The position numbers and the translations under genes are program-made. 56,884 bases of DNA from an uncultured Desulfovibrio sp. (GTDB lineage Bacteria > Desulfobacterota > Desulfovibrionia > Desulfovibrionales > Desulfovibrionaceae), in contig NZ_CALUWS010000013.1 in NCBI RefSeq assembly GCF_944324525.1, positions 1 through 56,884 of the forward strand, written 5' to 3'. Each line of letters starts with the position of its first letter. The first letter of the stretch is position 1. Below are positions 1 through 7,412 of this stretch, in pieces. The notes under the pieces were generated by a model. The model did not search any database. It had not been told where the DNA came from and saw nothing but the letters and a program-made list of their open reading frames with translations.

Positions 1-130
1 GCTGTCGATGTCCGTAAGGCTCCTTTGTCGCCTAACGGACACGGCCCTTTGGGCCGCCTTTCGGTCGCCGCCGGCGCTGGAGGGGTTCCCCTTCCCCCCA
101 AGCCCCCCATCCCTTCCCCAGCGCGCTTTT
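1..130 (+). repeat. Element B copy (left part)
   Basis: About 130 bp that recurs, roughly 80% identical by eye, at 25440-25573. Shared blocks include the 'CGCCTAACGGACACGGCC' segment and the closing CCCATCCCTTCCCCAGCGCGCTTT block. The closing block also appears at 13235-13262 and inverted at 19228, 28760 and 35145. The copy is cut by the window edge, so its left arm is not visible. It is not coding; open frames across it are GC-rich shadows. Confidence 0.7.
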
Positions 131-188
131 GCCGCTCACTTTTGGCCGGGTGGCGCTATGTTGCCGCCTCGTTGCCAGCCTGTCTGCG
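121..188 (+). repeat. Degenerate element A fragment
   Basis: Contains the element A middle block (GCTCACTTTTGGCCGGGTGG...TTGCCGCCTCGTTGCC), matching 15664-15706. The flanking hairpins are degraded or absent. It directly follows the element B copy. Confidence 0.4.
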
Positions 189-230
189 AAAAAAACTGCC
201 GCCGTCACGGAAAGTCCATGATGGCGGCAG
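189..230 (-). terminator. Rho-independent terminator of the cupin-flavodoxin operon
   Basis: An 8-bp perfect stem (CTGCCGCC 196-203 with GGCGGCAG 223-230). Read on the minus strand it is followed by seven T (plus-strand A run 189-195). It lies 96 bp past the flavodoxin stop codon, the expected position for ending the minus-strand operon. Confidence 0.75.
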
Positions 231-325
231 GTATCCGCACGGGGGGACGCAGGGGGGAAGAAGGCGGCCGGCCATGCGTCCGTCCGGGCCGCGGGGGCAT
301 GCGACTGCGGCGGAAAAGCGGGGCC

Positions 326-970
326 TCAGATGAGCCCCAGCTCCGACAGCCAGGCTTTCACGGACGGCTCCGCGCCGTCCACGCGCGAGCCGCGCACCTC
401 AAATCCTTTCAAAAGGCGGGCCTGCGGGCAGAGACGCCGAAGATCCTGTTCGCTCTTGCCCAGGCGGCTGCCTTCATGCGTGCAGAAGGGGACGAGCGTC
501 CTGCCGCCCACCGGATGGCTTTCCAGAAAGGTGAACACCGGCATGGGAAAGGTCCCCCACCAGTTGGGATAGCCGAGAAACAGGGTGTCGTAATCCGCCG
601 GGTCCGGCTGCATGGGCGCGATGGCCGGACGGGCGTTGCGCCGCTGCTCCTGTTTGGCCATCTCCACCACGGCGTCGTAGTCCTGCGGATAGGGGGCGAG
701 GGGCCGGATCTCCGCCAGGTCGCCGCCCGTCAGCCGCTGGATGCAGGACGCGAGCCGGCGGGTATGGCCGGAATGGGAAAAATAGACGATCAGCATATTT
801 TTTCCTCCTGTAGTGGCCGCATGGGCCGTATGTCCCCGCAGCAGCGGAACAGTCGCAACGGCGACCGCGCCAAGGGCGGCGCTCCGCAGGAACTCCCGCC
901 GCGAGCAACGGCCGTTGCGCTGTGGCGTGATGAGGTGGGCGAGCATGGTGGGGGGCGATTTTTGGGACAT
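326..970 (-). CDS. Tat-exported flavodoxin-like protein
   Basis: 214 aa. The start at 970 is chosen because AAGGAGG sits 5-6 nt before it; the open frame runs further upstream without a ribosome site. A twin-arginine signal is visible (SRREFLRSAALG, Arg 24-25, hydrophobic stretch, AHA-type cleavage near residue 51). It is followed by a flavodoxin fold opening with IVYFSHSGHT (61-70), the FMN phosphate loop, and a GYPNWWG segment typical of the aromatic FMN-stacking loop of the Flavodoxin_4 group. The mature protein should bind FMN in the periplasm and act as a one- or two-electron carrier; its partner is not shown. It is the second gene of an operon behind the cupin (112 bp gap) and ends at the terminator at 189-230. 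The family assignment is firm; the substrate is unknown. Confidence 0.88.
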   Translation of the reverse strand: MSQKSPPTMLAHLITPQRNGRCSRREFLRSAALGAVAVATVPLLRGHTAHAATTGGKNMLIVYFSHSGHTRRLASCIQRLTGGDLAEIRPLAPYPQDYDAVVEMAKQEQRRNARPAIAPMQPDPADYDTLFLGYPNWWGTFPMPVFTFLESHPVGGRTLVPFCTHEGSRLGKSEQDLRRLCPQARLLKGFEVRGSRVDGAEPSVKAWLSELGLI

Positions 971-1082
971 GATATCCTCCTTGTGCGGTAAAGCGGCGGC
1001 AGAGACGGCGTGAGGCGGCGACAAACGTGGGCGAGGCGCGGCCTGCGCGCCTGTGCCGCGTGTCGCGGGAGATCCTCGGCGG

Positions 1083-1589
1083 CTACTTGCTCTCCACGTT
1101 GCCCGCGTACTGCTCATCCGTCACCGGTTCCAGCCACTCGACGACCTTCCCCGGCTCCTTCTCCTCGCAGATGGAAATGTGCGTCATGGCGCTCCCGGGA
1201 GCGGCTCCGTGCCAGTGCTTGACGCCCACGGGGCAAATGATGACGTCCCCGGCGCGGACCTCCTGGATGGGCTTGCCCCATTCCTGCGTCCTGCCCACGC
1301 CGGAGATGACGATGAGCGCCTGTCCCACCGGATGGACATGCCAGTGCGAGCGGGCCCCGGGCTCAAAGGTCACGCTGCCGCCGCTGGAACGCATCTCATT
1401 ATTGGCCGGATAGAGCGGGTCGATGCGGACGCTGCCGGTGAAGTACTTGGGCGAGCCCTTGACGGCGGCCTGTTCGCCGCAGCGGATGATGACCTGCTCT
1501 CTGGCGTTCTCCGCCGCGGCGGGCTGGCTCATGCTCATGGTGGCGGCGGCGGAAAGGGAAAGCAGGCTGGCGAGTACGGTCTTCTTCAT
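1083..1589 (-). CDS. Exported cupin, (R)-mandelonitrile lyase-like
   Basis: 168 aa with a Sec signal (MKKTVLASLL..., cleavage near AAA 24-26). The start at 1589 has CAGGAGG upstream; the longer frame lacks this. Single cupin domain: HWHVHPVGQ supplies His84, His86 and Gln90, and KHWHG supplies His125. The spacing (H-x-H-x3-Q, then 35 residues to His) matches the Mn-binding set of the bacterial cupin hydroxynitrile lyases (GtHNL type), which I recall as H53/H55/Q59/H94. Most relatives are annotated only as cupins, often beside carboxymuconolactone decarboxylases, and one of those lies at 18070 here. First gene of the operon with the flavodoxin, driven by the operator promoter at 1628-1685. True reaction unknown; cyanohydrin chemistry is only a family-based guess. 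Confidence 0.88.
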   Translation of the reverse strand: MKKTVLASLLSLSAAATMSMSQPAAAENAREQVIIRCGEQAAVKGSPKYFTGSVRIDPLYPANNEMRSSGGSVTFEPGARSHWHVHPVGQALIVISGVGRTQEWGKPIQEVRAGDVIICPVGVKHWHGAAPGSAMTHISICEEKEPGKVVEWLEPVTDEQYAGNVESK

Positions 1590-1990
1590 CACATCTTCCT
1601 CCTGAAATTGTCCGTGGTGATGAAGAGAGCATACGCTTTGGCTGCGGGCAGGCCATTCACGATACTTGCAACTTTTTGCCTGATCCTCGCACGCGCCCGC
1701 CGGATCCGGCAAAGCGGCCAGTGTCGGGAAGCGGAAGGCATGTCAGGCGGTGGTGGCGGAACGGGAGAGGGCGCTTTGCCTTTTCAACGGCCAACCGTTT
1801 TCAAGGGGGAGGGCTGGTACGGACGGCGTGGCGCAAGGGCTTGCGTGCGGCGGCCGCCGGACGGGGCAGGGCGGGAAACGGGGACACGCCGGCGGGGCGA
1901 CCTCTCCACCGCCGGCGCGCAAGGGAGAACAAGAGCGTGGGCGGTACGGCGGGAAAGAGCGCCGCTCGGGACAGGTTGCGGACTCCGGGC
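1590..1990. other. Intergenic region between cupin and diguanylate cyclase
   Basis: Beyond the cupin promoter, the stretch near 1770-1805 (CTTTGCCTTTTCAACGG...CCGTTTTCAAG) resembles the terminal hairpin of element A and may be a remnant. It could serve as the 3' end of the diguanylate cyclase transcript. No coding region is credible. Confidence 0.4.
1628..1685 (-). promoter_or_regulatory. Operator site 1 and -10 box of the cupin-flavodoxin promoter
   Basis: On the minus strand GATCAGGCAA (1685-1676) continues as AAAGTTGC, giving a GCAA-N4-TTGC dyad at 1668-1679. TATGCT (1633-1628) lies 52 nt after the first G of the site and 39 nt before the start codon. No good -35 hexamer is seen, as expected for an activator-dependent promoter. 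The same arrangement occurs at 19018-19076 and 21452-21510. Confidence 0.65.
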
Positions 1991-3403
1991 CTAATCGCCG
2001 CCAGCGGGCGCAAGGGCGTCGGTCTGCCCGAGGGTATGGAAGGTCCTCTTATCGGAATACATGGCCTTGTCCACCTTTTCCACGAAGAACTCACCCAGGG
2101 TCAGATGGCCCCGCTCTTCCGCGAGCATGTCGCTTTGCGGGGAAATGGCCCCAAAGCCAAAGGAGATATGGAGCTTGTTGCCGTTTATTTCATATTCCTC
2201 CTCAAGTCGCAGCTTGATGTGCTCAAGCTTCTCCGGGAGGAGCCATTCCTTGTTTGGCGTGCAGTAAAAGACGGCGACGAATTCGTCTCCGCCAAAGCGC
2301 GAGGCGAAATCATGGGACGAGAGGCCGTCCGAAAGTCTGCGTGCGAACTCGACAAGCACCTTGTCCCCGATGATGTGGCCGTAGTCGTCGTTTATCTTCT
2401 TGAAATCGTTCAGGTCGAATACGCACAGGAAAAGGCGCGGATCGCCGCTCGCATAGATATGCTTGAGATGCCGTTCAATGGCTGGCTCGAGCAGCTCCCA
2501 GAAGGAGCTTTTATTGTAGAGATTGGTGAGGGAGTCCGTCCTTGCCTGTCGGGATATTTCCCTGTTCTTGTTGAGAAGCACGGCAAACTGCGTCACCACA
2601 AGGGAAAAGAGAAGGCAAAGGGAGAACGCGGTGGCGGCATACAGCATGACTTTCCGGGAATCGATCCAGCCGTGCACGGGGCTGATGTCGAGGTACCAGG
2701 TCACGTTTTGCAGTGTAATGGCTTTTTGCCGGACAGCTGCGCCGTCCAGCGGCGTGCCGGAGGCCAGCAGGACGGATCGCTCGCCGCTGGCGGGGTCCTT
2801 GCGCCAGAGCGCCCAGGAAAAGCCGGCGGCGGCCAGGATGCCGAAATCGACCCGTGTGGTGAGGATCTGGGGAAAACGATAGGTGACGATGCAAAAGCCC
2901 CAGAAGGTCTTTTCCCGCTCCCCGGGGCTGCGCGGCAGGAAGATGGGCTGCCGGAAGGCGAGTCCCGTGCCGCCCTGCGGCAGGTCGAACGGGCCTGAAA
3001 GGGTCATTTTCCTCGATTCCTTGGCAAGGATGGCTTCCTGTTTCCTGTCCTCCGCCCGCAGGAGATTGTGTCCGAGGGCCTGACTGTTGGTCACATAGGG
3101 AAAAACATTGCTGACGATGCCGTCTTTCGCAAGATTGATGTTTATGATCTCCGCATTCGCCTTGATGATACCCTCCGCGAGCTGCTCGAATTTGTCCGTC
3201 TTGCCGTCCTGCAGGACAAGCATGGTGTAAATGGGGCTGAGGTTTTGCGCCAGAGACTGGAAAAGCAGAGAGATCTTTTGCGAAATGTTGTGACTGTAAA
3301 ACTGTGACGCCTGCTGCAGATCGCGTTTTTCATGCTGAACGGCATAAATGATCCATGCCGCCGCGACAAGGAGAGAGAGAGAGAGAGCGTGAACGACGCG
3401 CAA
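1991..3403 (-). CDS. Membrane diguanylate cyclase (CHASE-like sensor plus GGDEF)
   Basis: 470 aa from a TTG at 3403. Order: membrane segment (residues 6-22), extracytoplasmic sensor region of CHASE type (about 35-235), second membrane segment (252-277), then a GGDEF domain starting DSLTNLYNKSSF with an intact GGDEF at 371-375. It should make cyclic di-GMP from two GTP at the inner membrane. The RxxD inhibition site expected just before GGDEF reads SSHD, so product inhibition is probably lost. The start is odd. In the present frame only TTG, ATT or ATA are available, with a stop shortly upstream, and the N-terminal LSLSL is encoded by a (CT)8 tract. An ATG at 3465 lies in another frame and would join this one if the tract lost one CT unit. 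No EAL domain. Family confident; start uncertain. Confidence 0.88.
   Translation of the reverse strand: MRVVHALSLSLLVAAAWIIYAVQHEKRDLQQASQFYSHNISQKISLLFQSLAQNLSPIYTMLVLQDGKTDKFEQLAEGIIKANAEIININLAKDGIVSNVFPYVTNSQALGHNLLRAEDRKQEAILAKESRKMTLSGPFDLPQGGTGLAFRQPIFLPRSPGEREKTFWGFCIVTYRFPQILTTRVDFGILAAAGFSWALWRKDPASGERSVLLASGTPLDGAAVRQKAITLQNVTWYLDISPVHGWIDSRKVMLYAATAFSLCLLFSLVVTQFAVLLNKNREISRQARTDSLTNLYNKSSFWELLEPAIERHLKHIYASGDPRLFLCVFDLNDFKKINDDYGHIIGDKVLVEFARRLSDGLSSHDFASRFGGDEFVAVFYCTPNKEWLLPEKLEHIKLRLEEEYEINGNKLHISFGFGAISPQSDMLAEERGHLTLGEFFVEKVDKAMYSDKRTFHTLGQTDALAPAGGD
3371..3387. repeat. (GA/CT)8 simple sequence repeat at the start of the diguanylate cyclase
   Basis: 17 bases of alternating GA on the plus strand (CT on the coding strand). 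With 17 bases the ATG at 3465 reads out of frame into the cyclase; with 15 or 21 bases it would be in frame. The tract encodes part of the first membrane segment in either state. Confidence 0.85.
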
Positions 3404-3465
3404 AATATGGTATATATGTTCAGCTTTTTCGTGTTGTGCGCTAAATGATCATGTTCCATATGCAT

Positions 3466-4367
3466 TCTCGAATGGACGACAAAAGGGAGCAGACTTCCGC
3501 AGCGGCACAAACGCCGTGACAGGCAACGGAAAGGATCTTCCGAAAAGGGACAGCAGGCGGGAGACAGACCCGAAAGCGATGAGAACGTCTGCGGGGCAGT
3601 AGGCAGTGGGGAAAGGAAGCTGAGCGGGGTGACACATGACGGCTTCCTGCGGAGGGCTGGCGTCCCTCCCTGCCGCCGCGGCAGGGCAGGCGACGCCCCC
3701 TTCCCTTCATGCTGGGGAACGATCAGTGGTAACGCAGCGTTTTCACAAGGACTGGCATAGGTATTTTCCCTGGGCAAGAAGAACGTATGCGCAGGCTATA
3801 TGCAAAAAATACGAACTCATACGACTAATTTGCGTAATCCACGAAAATATTTCCGTCAAGGGATTTGTGCGGGCGCGGGCATATTTTTTGCGTTGCCGCT
3901 GCGTCGAAGCGTTCCCGGCAGCGGGAGGGCGTATGTTCCCTCCGCGTCATCGCGCATGCGGCCGGCGGAGGCAGGCGCGTTGCCGTGCGCGCAACGGCAA
4001 GACGAAAGGGGCCGCCGGGCGGCGGACAAGGAGGAAGGGCGCTCCGCCGTCTGCCGTGGATCGCCGGAGCGGCAGGGGTAGGCGGGGGCACGGCGCTCCC
4101 GGGGCGGCAGGCGGCGGGATCGCCATAAAGCAGGACGCCCCGCGTCCGTGCCGCGTATCAGCGGTCGGAACGGCGGGGCGGGCGTAGCAAGAGCGCTTTC
4201 CGGATGCAACGCTTGGCGCTTCACGCCAGGCGGTCTATCGTTTCGCGCGGAACGCGCTCTTCCGCTTGGTTCTGGACGGGCGGCCTCGTGTCGTCGCTCT
4301 GCATGTTGCCTTTTTCAACGGCAACACGCTTGAACCGTCCACGGCGCGGTGGGCTGGCGTGTGTCGT
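3466..4367. other. Long intergenic region without a credible gene
   Basis: About 900 bp between the diguanylate cyclase and the FMN reductase. Open frames exist on both strands (for example 3636-4187), but they lack ribosome sites, are rich in Arg/Gly/Pro as expected of GC-rich noise, and match nothing I recognise. The right part holds an element A copy (4190-4332). The segment 3760-3890 is AT-richer and may hold the cyclase promoter, but I see no convincing -35/-10 pair. Confidence 0.5.
4190..4332 (+). repeat. Element A copy 1
   Basis: Opens AGAGCGCTTTCC and closes with the terminal hairpin TGTTGCC-...-GGCAACA. The middle stem reads GCGGAA-CGCGCTC-TTCCGC. It lies 36 bp past the stop codon of the minus-strand FMN reductase. 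Arms differ from other copies but pair with each other. Confidence 0.7.
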
Positions 4368-4922
4368 TCACAGGGAAGCGCCGAGCGTGCGGGCTTCCCG
4401 CAGGGCGGGATGCCCGGCCACCGCGCCCGCCTCAAAGACGCCCCCGGCCAGCACTTGTCCGCGGTCCCGCCAGTGGAGGAAGCCGAGCAGGGCGTGGTAA
4501 TAGTCCAGCACAGGTTTCCAGTTTTCCGGGCTGTTGCCTTCCGCCGCCATGAGGAGCGCGCAATCCTTGCGCGGATTGGCATAGCCGGGCCGGCATTCGG
4601 CCACGGCAAACAGGCGGTCAAAGGCGGTCTTGAGCTGGCCGGAGAAGCCCCAGTAGTACATGGGCGAGGCCAGCACGACCACGTCCGCCGCCGTATAGGC
4701 CGGATAGATGGCCGCCATGTCGTCCCATTGCACGCAGGGATGCGCGGCATCCTTGCCGCCCTTCACGCAGCCGAGACAGCCGCGTATGTCCATCCGTTGC
4801 AGGTCGAAGCGGGTGACCGTGTGTCCGGCCTCGGCAGCGCCTTCTGCGAAGGCGTCACAGAGCAGAGCCGTATTGCCGTGGAGTCGGGGACTGCCGTTCA
4901 GGATGACGATGTGCTTGCTCAT
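4368..4922 (-). CDS. NAD(P)H-dependent FMN reductase / flavodoxin-family oxidoreductase
   Basis: 184 aa. A Rossmann-like flavodoxin fold starts at once with VILNGSPRLHGNT (6-18), the FMN phosphate loop of the FMN_red family. Cysteines 49, 52 and 63 (GCLGC ... PC) sit where the iron-sulphur flavoprotein branch has its cluster ligands, though a fourth ligand is not obvious. SPMYYWGFSGQLKTAFDR is the conserved strand-helix with the isoalloxazine-contacting YYW. The role is likely cytoplasmic reduction of flavins or quinones; the substrate is unknown. AAGGAG lies 7 nt before the start. It probably has its own promoter at 5129-5163, within a palindrome that is a plausible target of the TetR regulator encoded next upstream. 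Element A copy 2 lies inside the predicted leader. Confidence 0.88.
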   Translation of the reverse strand: MSKHIVILNGSPRLHGNTALLCDAFAEGAAEAGHTVTRFDLQRMDIRGCLGCVKGGKDAAHPCVQWDDMAAIYPAYTAADVVVLASPMYYWGFSGQLKTAFDRLFAVAECRPGYANPRKDCALLMAAEGNSPENWKPVLDYYHALLGFLHWRDRGQVLAGGVFEAGAVAGHPALREARTLGASL

Positions 4923-4936
4923 GATCTTTTCTCCTT

Positions 4937-5052
4937 GAGAGCATTTTTACCTGCGGTCTGTCGTTTTGCGGAAAAAACGCGGCTTTTCGTTCACGTTGGG
5001 CCGGGTGACGCTGTGCCGCCTCGCCTTTTGCCTTTTTCACAGGCAAACGCTT
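4937..5052 (+). repeat. Element A copy 2 (in the FMN reductase leader)
   Basis: GAGAGCATTTTT, a CGGAAAAAACGCGGCTTTTCG stem region, GGGCCGGGTGACGCTGTGCCGCC, then TTTGCCT...AGGCAAA. It ends 15 bp before the FMN reductase start codon, so it would be transcribed as leader RNA from the promoter at 5129-5163. Confidence 0.7.
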
Positions 5053-5128
5053 CATGCGCGGACAAAGGCGGCGCGGCCGCGAGCGAGAACGTCGCCGGCG
5101 CGAGGGGGGATCCCTGCCGTACCGCGTA

Positions 5129-5163
5129 TGACATTTTTTTAATGACTACTAAAAAAATGTCAA
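5129..5163 (-). promoter_or_regulatory. Promoter within a perfect 13-bp inverted repeat (probable TetR operator)
   Basis: TGACATTTTTTTA (5129-5141) and TAAAAAAATGTCA (5150-5162) are exact reverse complements with an 8-bp spacer. On the minus strand TTGACA (5163-5158) followed after 16 nt by TAAAAA (5141-5136) makes a reasonable sigma-70 promoter, so a bound repressor would cover both boxes. It lies between the TetR gene and the FMN reductase and reads toward the reductase. Which protein binds is inferred from position only. Confidence 0.65.
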
Positions 5164-5210
5164 TGGCCAAAGAAGGGCGGATACAGGGCACGCGTGCCCG
5201 GCGCGGGCGT

Positions 5211-5345
5211 GAGCGCATGCTCAGTTTGAAAGGCGTGGCCACAGGGCTTGGCGTTTCGGGGAAAAAACGCGGTTTTCCCGCCTGGTTTTGGCCTGACGGA
5301 GCTATGCCGCCGCGCACATGTCGCCTTTGTCAACGGCAACATGCG
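5211..5345 (+). repeat. Element A copy 3
   Basis: The middle stem reads CGGGGAAAA...TTTTCCCG where other copies read GCGGAAAA...TTTTCCGC, so both arms changed. The terminal hairpin is CATGTCGCC...GGCAACATG. It ends 20 bp past the TetR stop codon, between the TetR gene and the palindromic promoter. Confidence 0.7.
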
Positions 5346-5364
5346 GGAATGGTCATCAGGGGCG

Positions 5365-6015
5365 TTAGCGGCCGGAAGCGGGGCGGGGCGGGGGGAGCAG
5401 GCGGACGGCAAGGCCCGCAATGGCGGAAAGTTCAGACAGGGACAGACCGTCCCGTGCCTGCAGGGAGAGGCCCTCAAGCAGGGTGTTCAGCGCGCCGGCC
5501 AGCGGCCCGACGGGCGTATCCGGGGGGAGCTGCCCCTCCCGGACGGCCCGGCGCAGGCGGTCGGCAAACAGCGTCTCGGTAGCCTGCCGCAGCTCGCGCA
5601 CGGCGGCGATGATCTCCGTCTCGTCGTCAGCGATGTTGACGGCGGCCAGCACCACCATGCAGCCGCAGGGCGTGTGCGGGGAAAGCAGGATGCGGGCCGC
5701 GTCCCGAAAGAAATGCGCCACGGCCGTATGCACGTCGGGCTCTTCCTGAAAGCGGCGGGACGGGGCGTCCCAGTAGGTATGCTCATAATGGCGGAGCGCC
5801 TCAAGGAAGAGGGCGGCCTTGTTGCCGAACGTGGCATACAGGCTGGGGGGATTGATGCGCATGGCCGCGCACAGCTCCGCCACGGAAGCGGGCGCGTAGC
5901 CCCGCCGCCAGAAGACTTCCAGCGCGCTGTGCAGGGCCTGCGCCCGGTCAAAGGCGCGAGGGCGGCCCTTGCCGCGGCTGGGGGAGGACTGGGGGGCGCG
6001 AGACTGAGCGGACAT
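5365..6015 (-). CDS. TetR/AcrR-family transcriptional regulator
   Basis: 216 aa. A short basic N-terminus (RGKGRPRAFDR) leads to the TetR DNA-binding domain at about 15-70, with the helix-turn-helix VAELCAAMRINPPSLYATFGNKAALFLEAL. The remainder is an all-helical ligand and dimer domain with LLSPHTPCGCMVV, a pattern common in TetR proteins of the C-terminal TetR_C type that contain a conserved GC motif. It lies upstream of the FMN reductase on the same strand, with the palindromic promoter between them, so it probably represses that gene through 5129-5163. The inducing ligand is unknown. The hsdS stop codon lies 32 bp upstream of the start, so it may also receive read-through from the restriction operon. 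Confidence 0.88.
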   Translation of the reverse strand: MSAQSRAPQSSPSRGKGRPRAFDRAQALHSALEVFWRRGYAPASVAELCAAMRINPPSLYATFGNKAALFLEALRHYEHTYWDAPSRRFQEEPDVHTAVAHFFRDAARILLSPHTPCGCMVVLAAVNIADDETEIIAAVRELRQATETLFADRLRRAVREGQLPPDTPVGPLAGALNTLLEGLSLQARDGLSLSELSAIAGLAVRLLPPPRPASGR

Positions 6016-6047
6016 GACGTTCCTGAAGGTAGGGGAAGGGCGACGGC

Positions 6048-7412
6048 TCAGGGACGGGACGGACAGTCCGCCCGGCCCAGCTCGCCCCGGAAGGCGCGGG
6101 CAAGGATGGCCTTTTTCATGCGCTCGATGTGCGCCACGACGGCATCGGCGGCCTCCCTGAGGCGCTGCTCCCTGCCGAGGAGATCGTCGAGGATGCGGAC
6201 GATTTCCCGCTGTTCGGGAAGCGTGGGGAGAGGAATGGTTAGGCCTAATAATTTTTTTTGAGAAATATTCCTCATTCCATCCTGATTTCCTGATGCGGCA
6301 TTTTCAATTTGTCTTCTATATTGTTCTGACATAGAAAAAAACAGAAGGTAGTTTTTTAGTGTGCATCTATCAATAGAAAATCTAAGAATTTTATCTGATA
6401 ACATCAATTTTTTTGTAATGTTTTCGACGATGACACAATTTCCAACCAGCTGGATAGTATTTGCCCGGCTAAATAAAAAGTCTCCTCTTTTTATCTGAAT
6501 ATTTTCATTATATAATGATGCGTCTGGACACGTTTTGCTCTCCATTTCATTAAAAAAACCCCACGTTACAGCACTGACCTTGATAATGCCTACTTCATTT
6601 TCGTGTGGAGGCCTTTCCTCACACCGTATATTTTTCCCAGCCTCAATGTTCGTAATAATGTGGGCAAAGTCTTTTTCTTCCCAACTCTCCTTGCTTATCC
6701 CCTGTTCCTCCCGCCATTTGGCCGTCAGTTCTCCCGTGAACGCCTTGTGCAGGATGGCAGCCCTGCGGAGGGCCACACTGTCCCGCACTGCTTCCGCCTT
6801 TTGCCGGGCCTCGTCCAGCCGGGCAAAGAGGGATTCGATATGTCCGACGATGCGTTCTTGCTCCTCTCGCGGAGGGAGGGGGATGGGGTAGCGCCGTACA
6901 TGCTTGGGCTGTGCTCGCATTAGTGAGCCACCAACACCTGAGACATTGGAAAGCATGTATTCTCTAAAGTATGCTGATTGCATACATAGCATTATATATT
7001 TTGATGAAATATCTTTGTTTCGGAAAACTATCCATTCCGAAGACGCAGCAAGACGATTAGCTGTGTATCCGACAACACGCCAAACACGATTTATACGTGG
7101 ATTTATTTTACATAATAAGACATCACCTAGCTCGACAGATTGCTTTGAAGAACCGATTTCCTTACCTGAAAGAATTTCCGGATAACCGGTGATACAGCTG
7201 GGAACGCTGTAAAGTTCAAAGATATCTTCTTGAAAAAGTGCTGGATTGATGGTTTCGCCCGCATAATGATTGCAATCTCCCAACCGCACCCATTTCCAGC
7301 CCTCGGGCAGAGGGTAGGGCTGTTCCTGCACGGGGATCTCCGGCAGGGGGGCGCTTTCCGGCAGCAGAGAGGCGCGGGACGCGGCGGCATTCTTGCGGGG
7401 GCGGGCCATCAT
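6048..7412 (-). CDS. hsdS: Type I restriction-modification specificity subunit (S)
   Basis: 454 aa, the usual size for an S subunit. Two target-recognition domains (about 30-190 and 250-400) alternate with two conserved helical spacers. The first reads REEQERIVGHIESLFARLDEARQKAEAVRDSVALRRAAILHKAF and the second PEQREIVRILDDLLGREQRLREAADAVVAHIERMKKAILARAF, each summarised here by its key residues. S subunits set the DNA sequence recognised by the M2S methylase and the R2M2S nuclease. The start overlaps the hsdM stop (AATGATG), so translation is coupled. Both recognition domains (6230-6690 and 6890-7270) are clearly AT-richer than the spacers and the rest of the operon, a common sign of swapping by recombination. 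Intact; the recognition sequence cannot be predicted by eye. Confidence 0.93.
   Translation of the reverse strand: MMARPRKNAAASRASLLPESAPLPEIPVQEQPYPLPEGWKWVRLGDCNHYAGETINPALFQEDIFELYSVPSCITGYPEILSGKEIGSSKQSVELGDVLLCKINPRINRVWRVVGYTANRLAASSEWIVFRNKDISSKYIMLCMQSAYFREYMLSNVSGVGGSLMRAQPKHVRRYPIPLPPREEQERIVGHIESLFARLDEARQKAEAVRDSVALRRAAILHKAFTGELTAKWREEQGISKESWEEKDFAHIITNIEAGKNIRCEERPPHENEVGIIKVSAVTWGFFNEMESKTCPDASLYNENIQIKRGDFLFSRANTIQLVGNCVIVENITKKLMLSDKILRFSIDRCTLKNYLLFFSMSEQYRRQIENAASGNQDGMRNISQKKLLGLTIPLPTLPEQREIVRILDDLLGREQRLREAADAVVAHIERMKKAILARAFRGELGRADCPSRP

Noticed and set aside
8-991. 327-codon plus-strand frame at the left edge
   Set aside because: It crosses a repeat, a terminator and the antisense of the flavodoxin; no ribosome site.
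3636-4187. 183-codon frame in the long gap
   Set aside because: Low-complexity Arg/Gly-rich product, no start signal, no recognisable domain.
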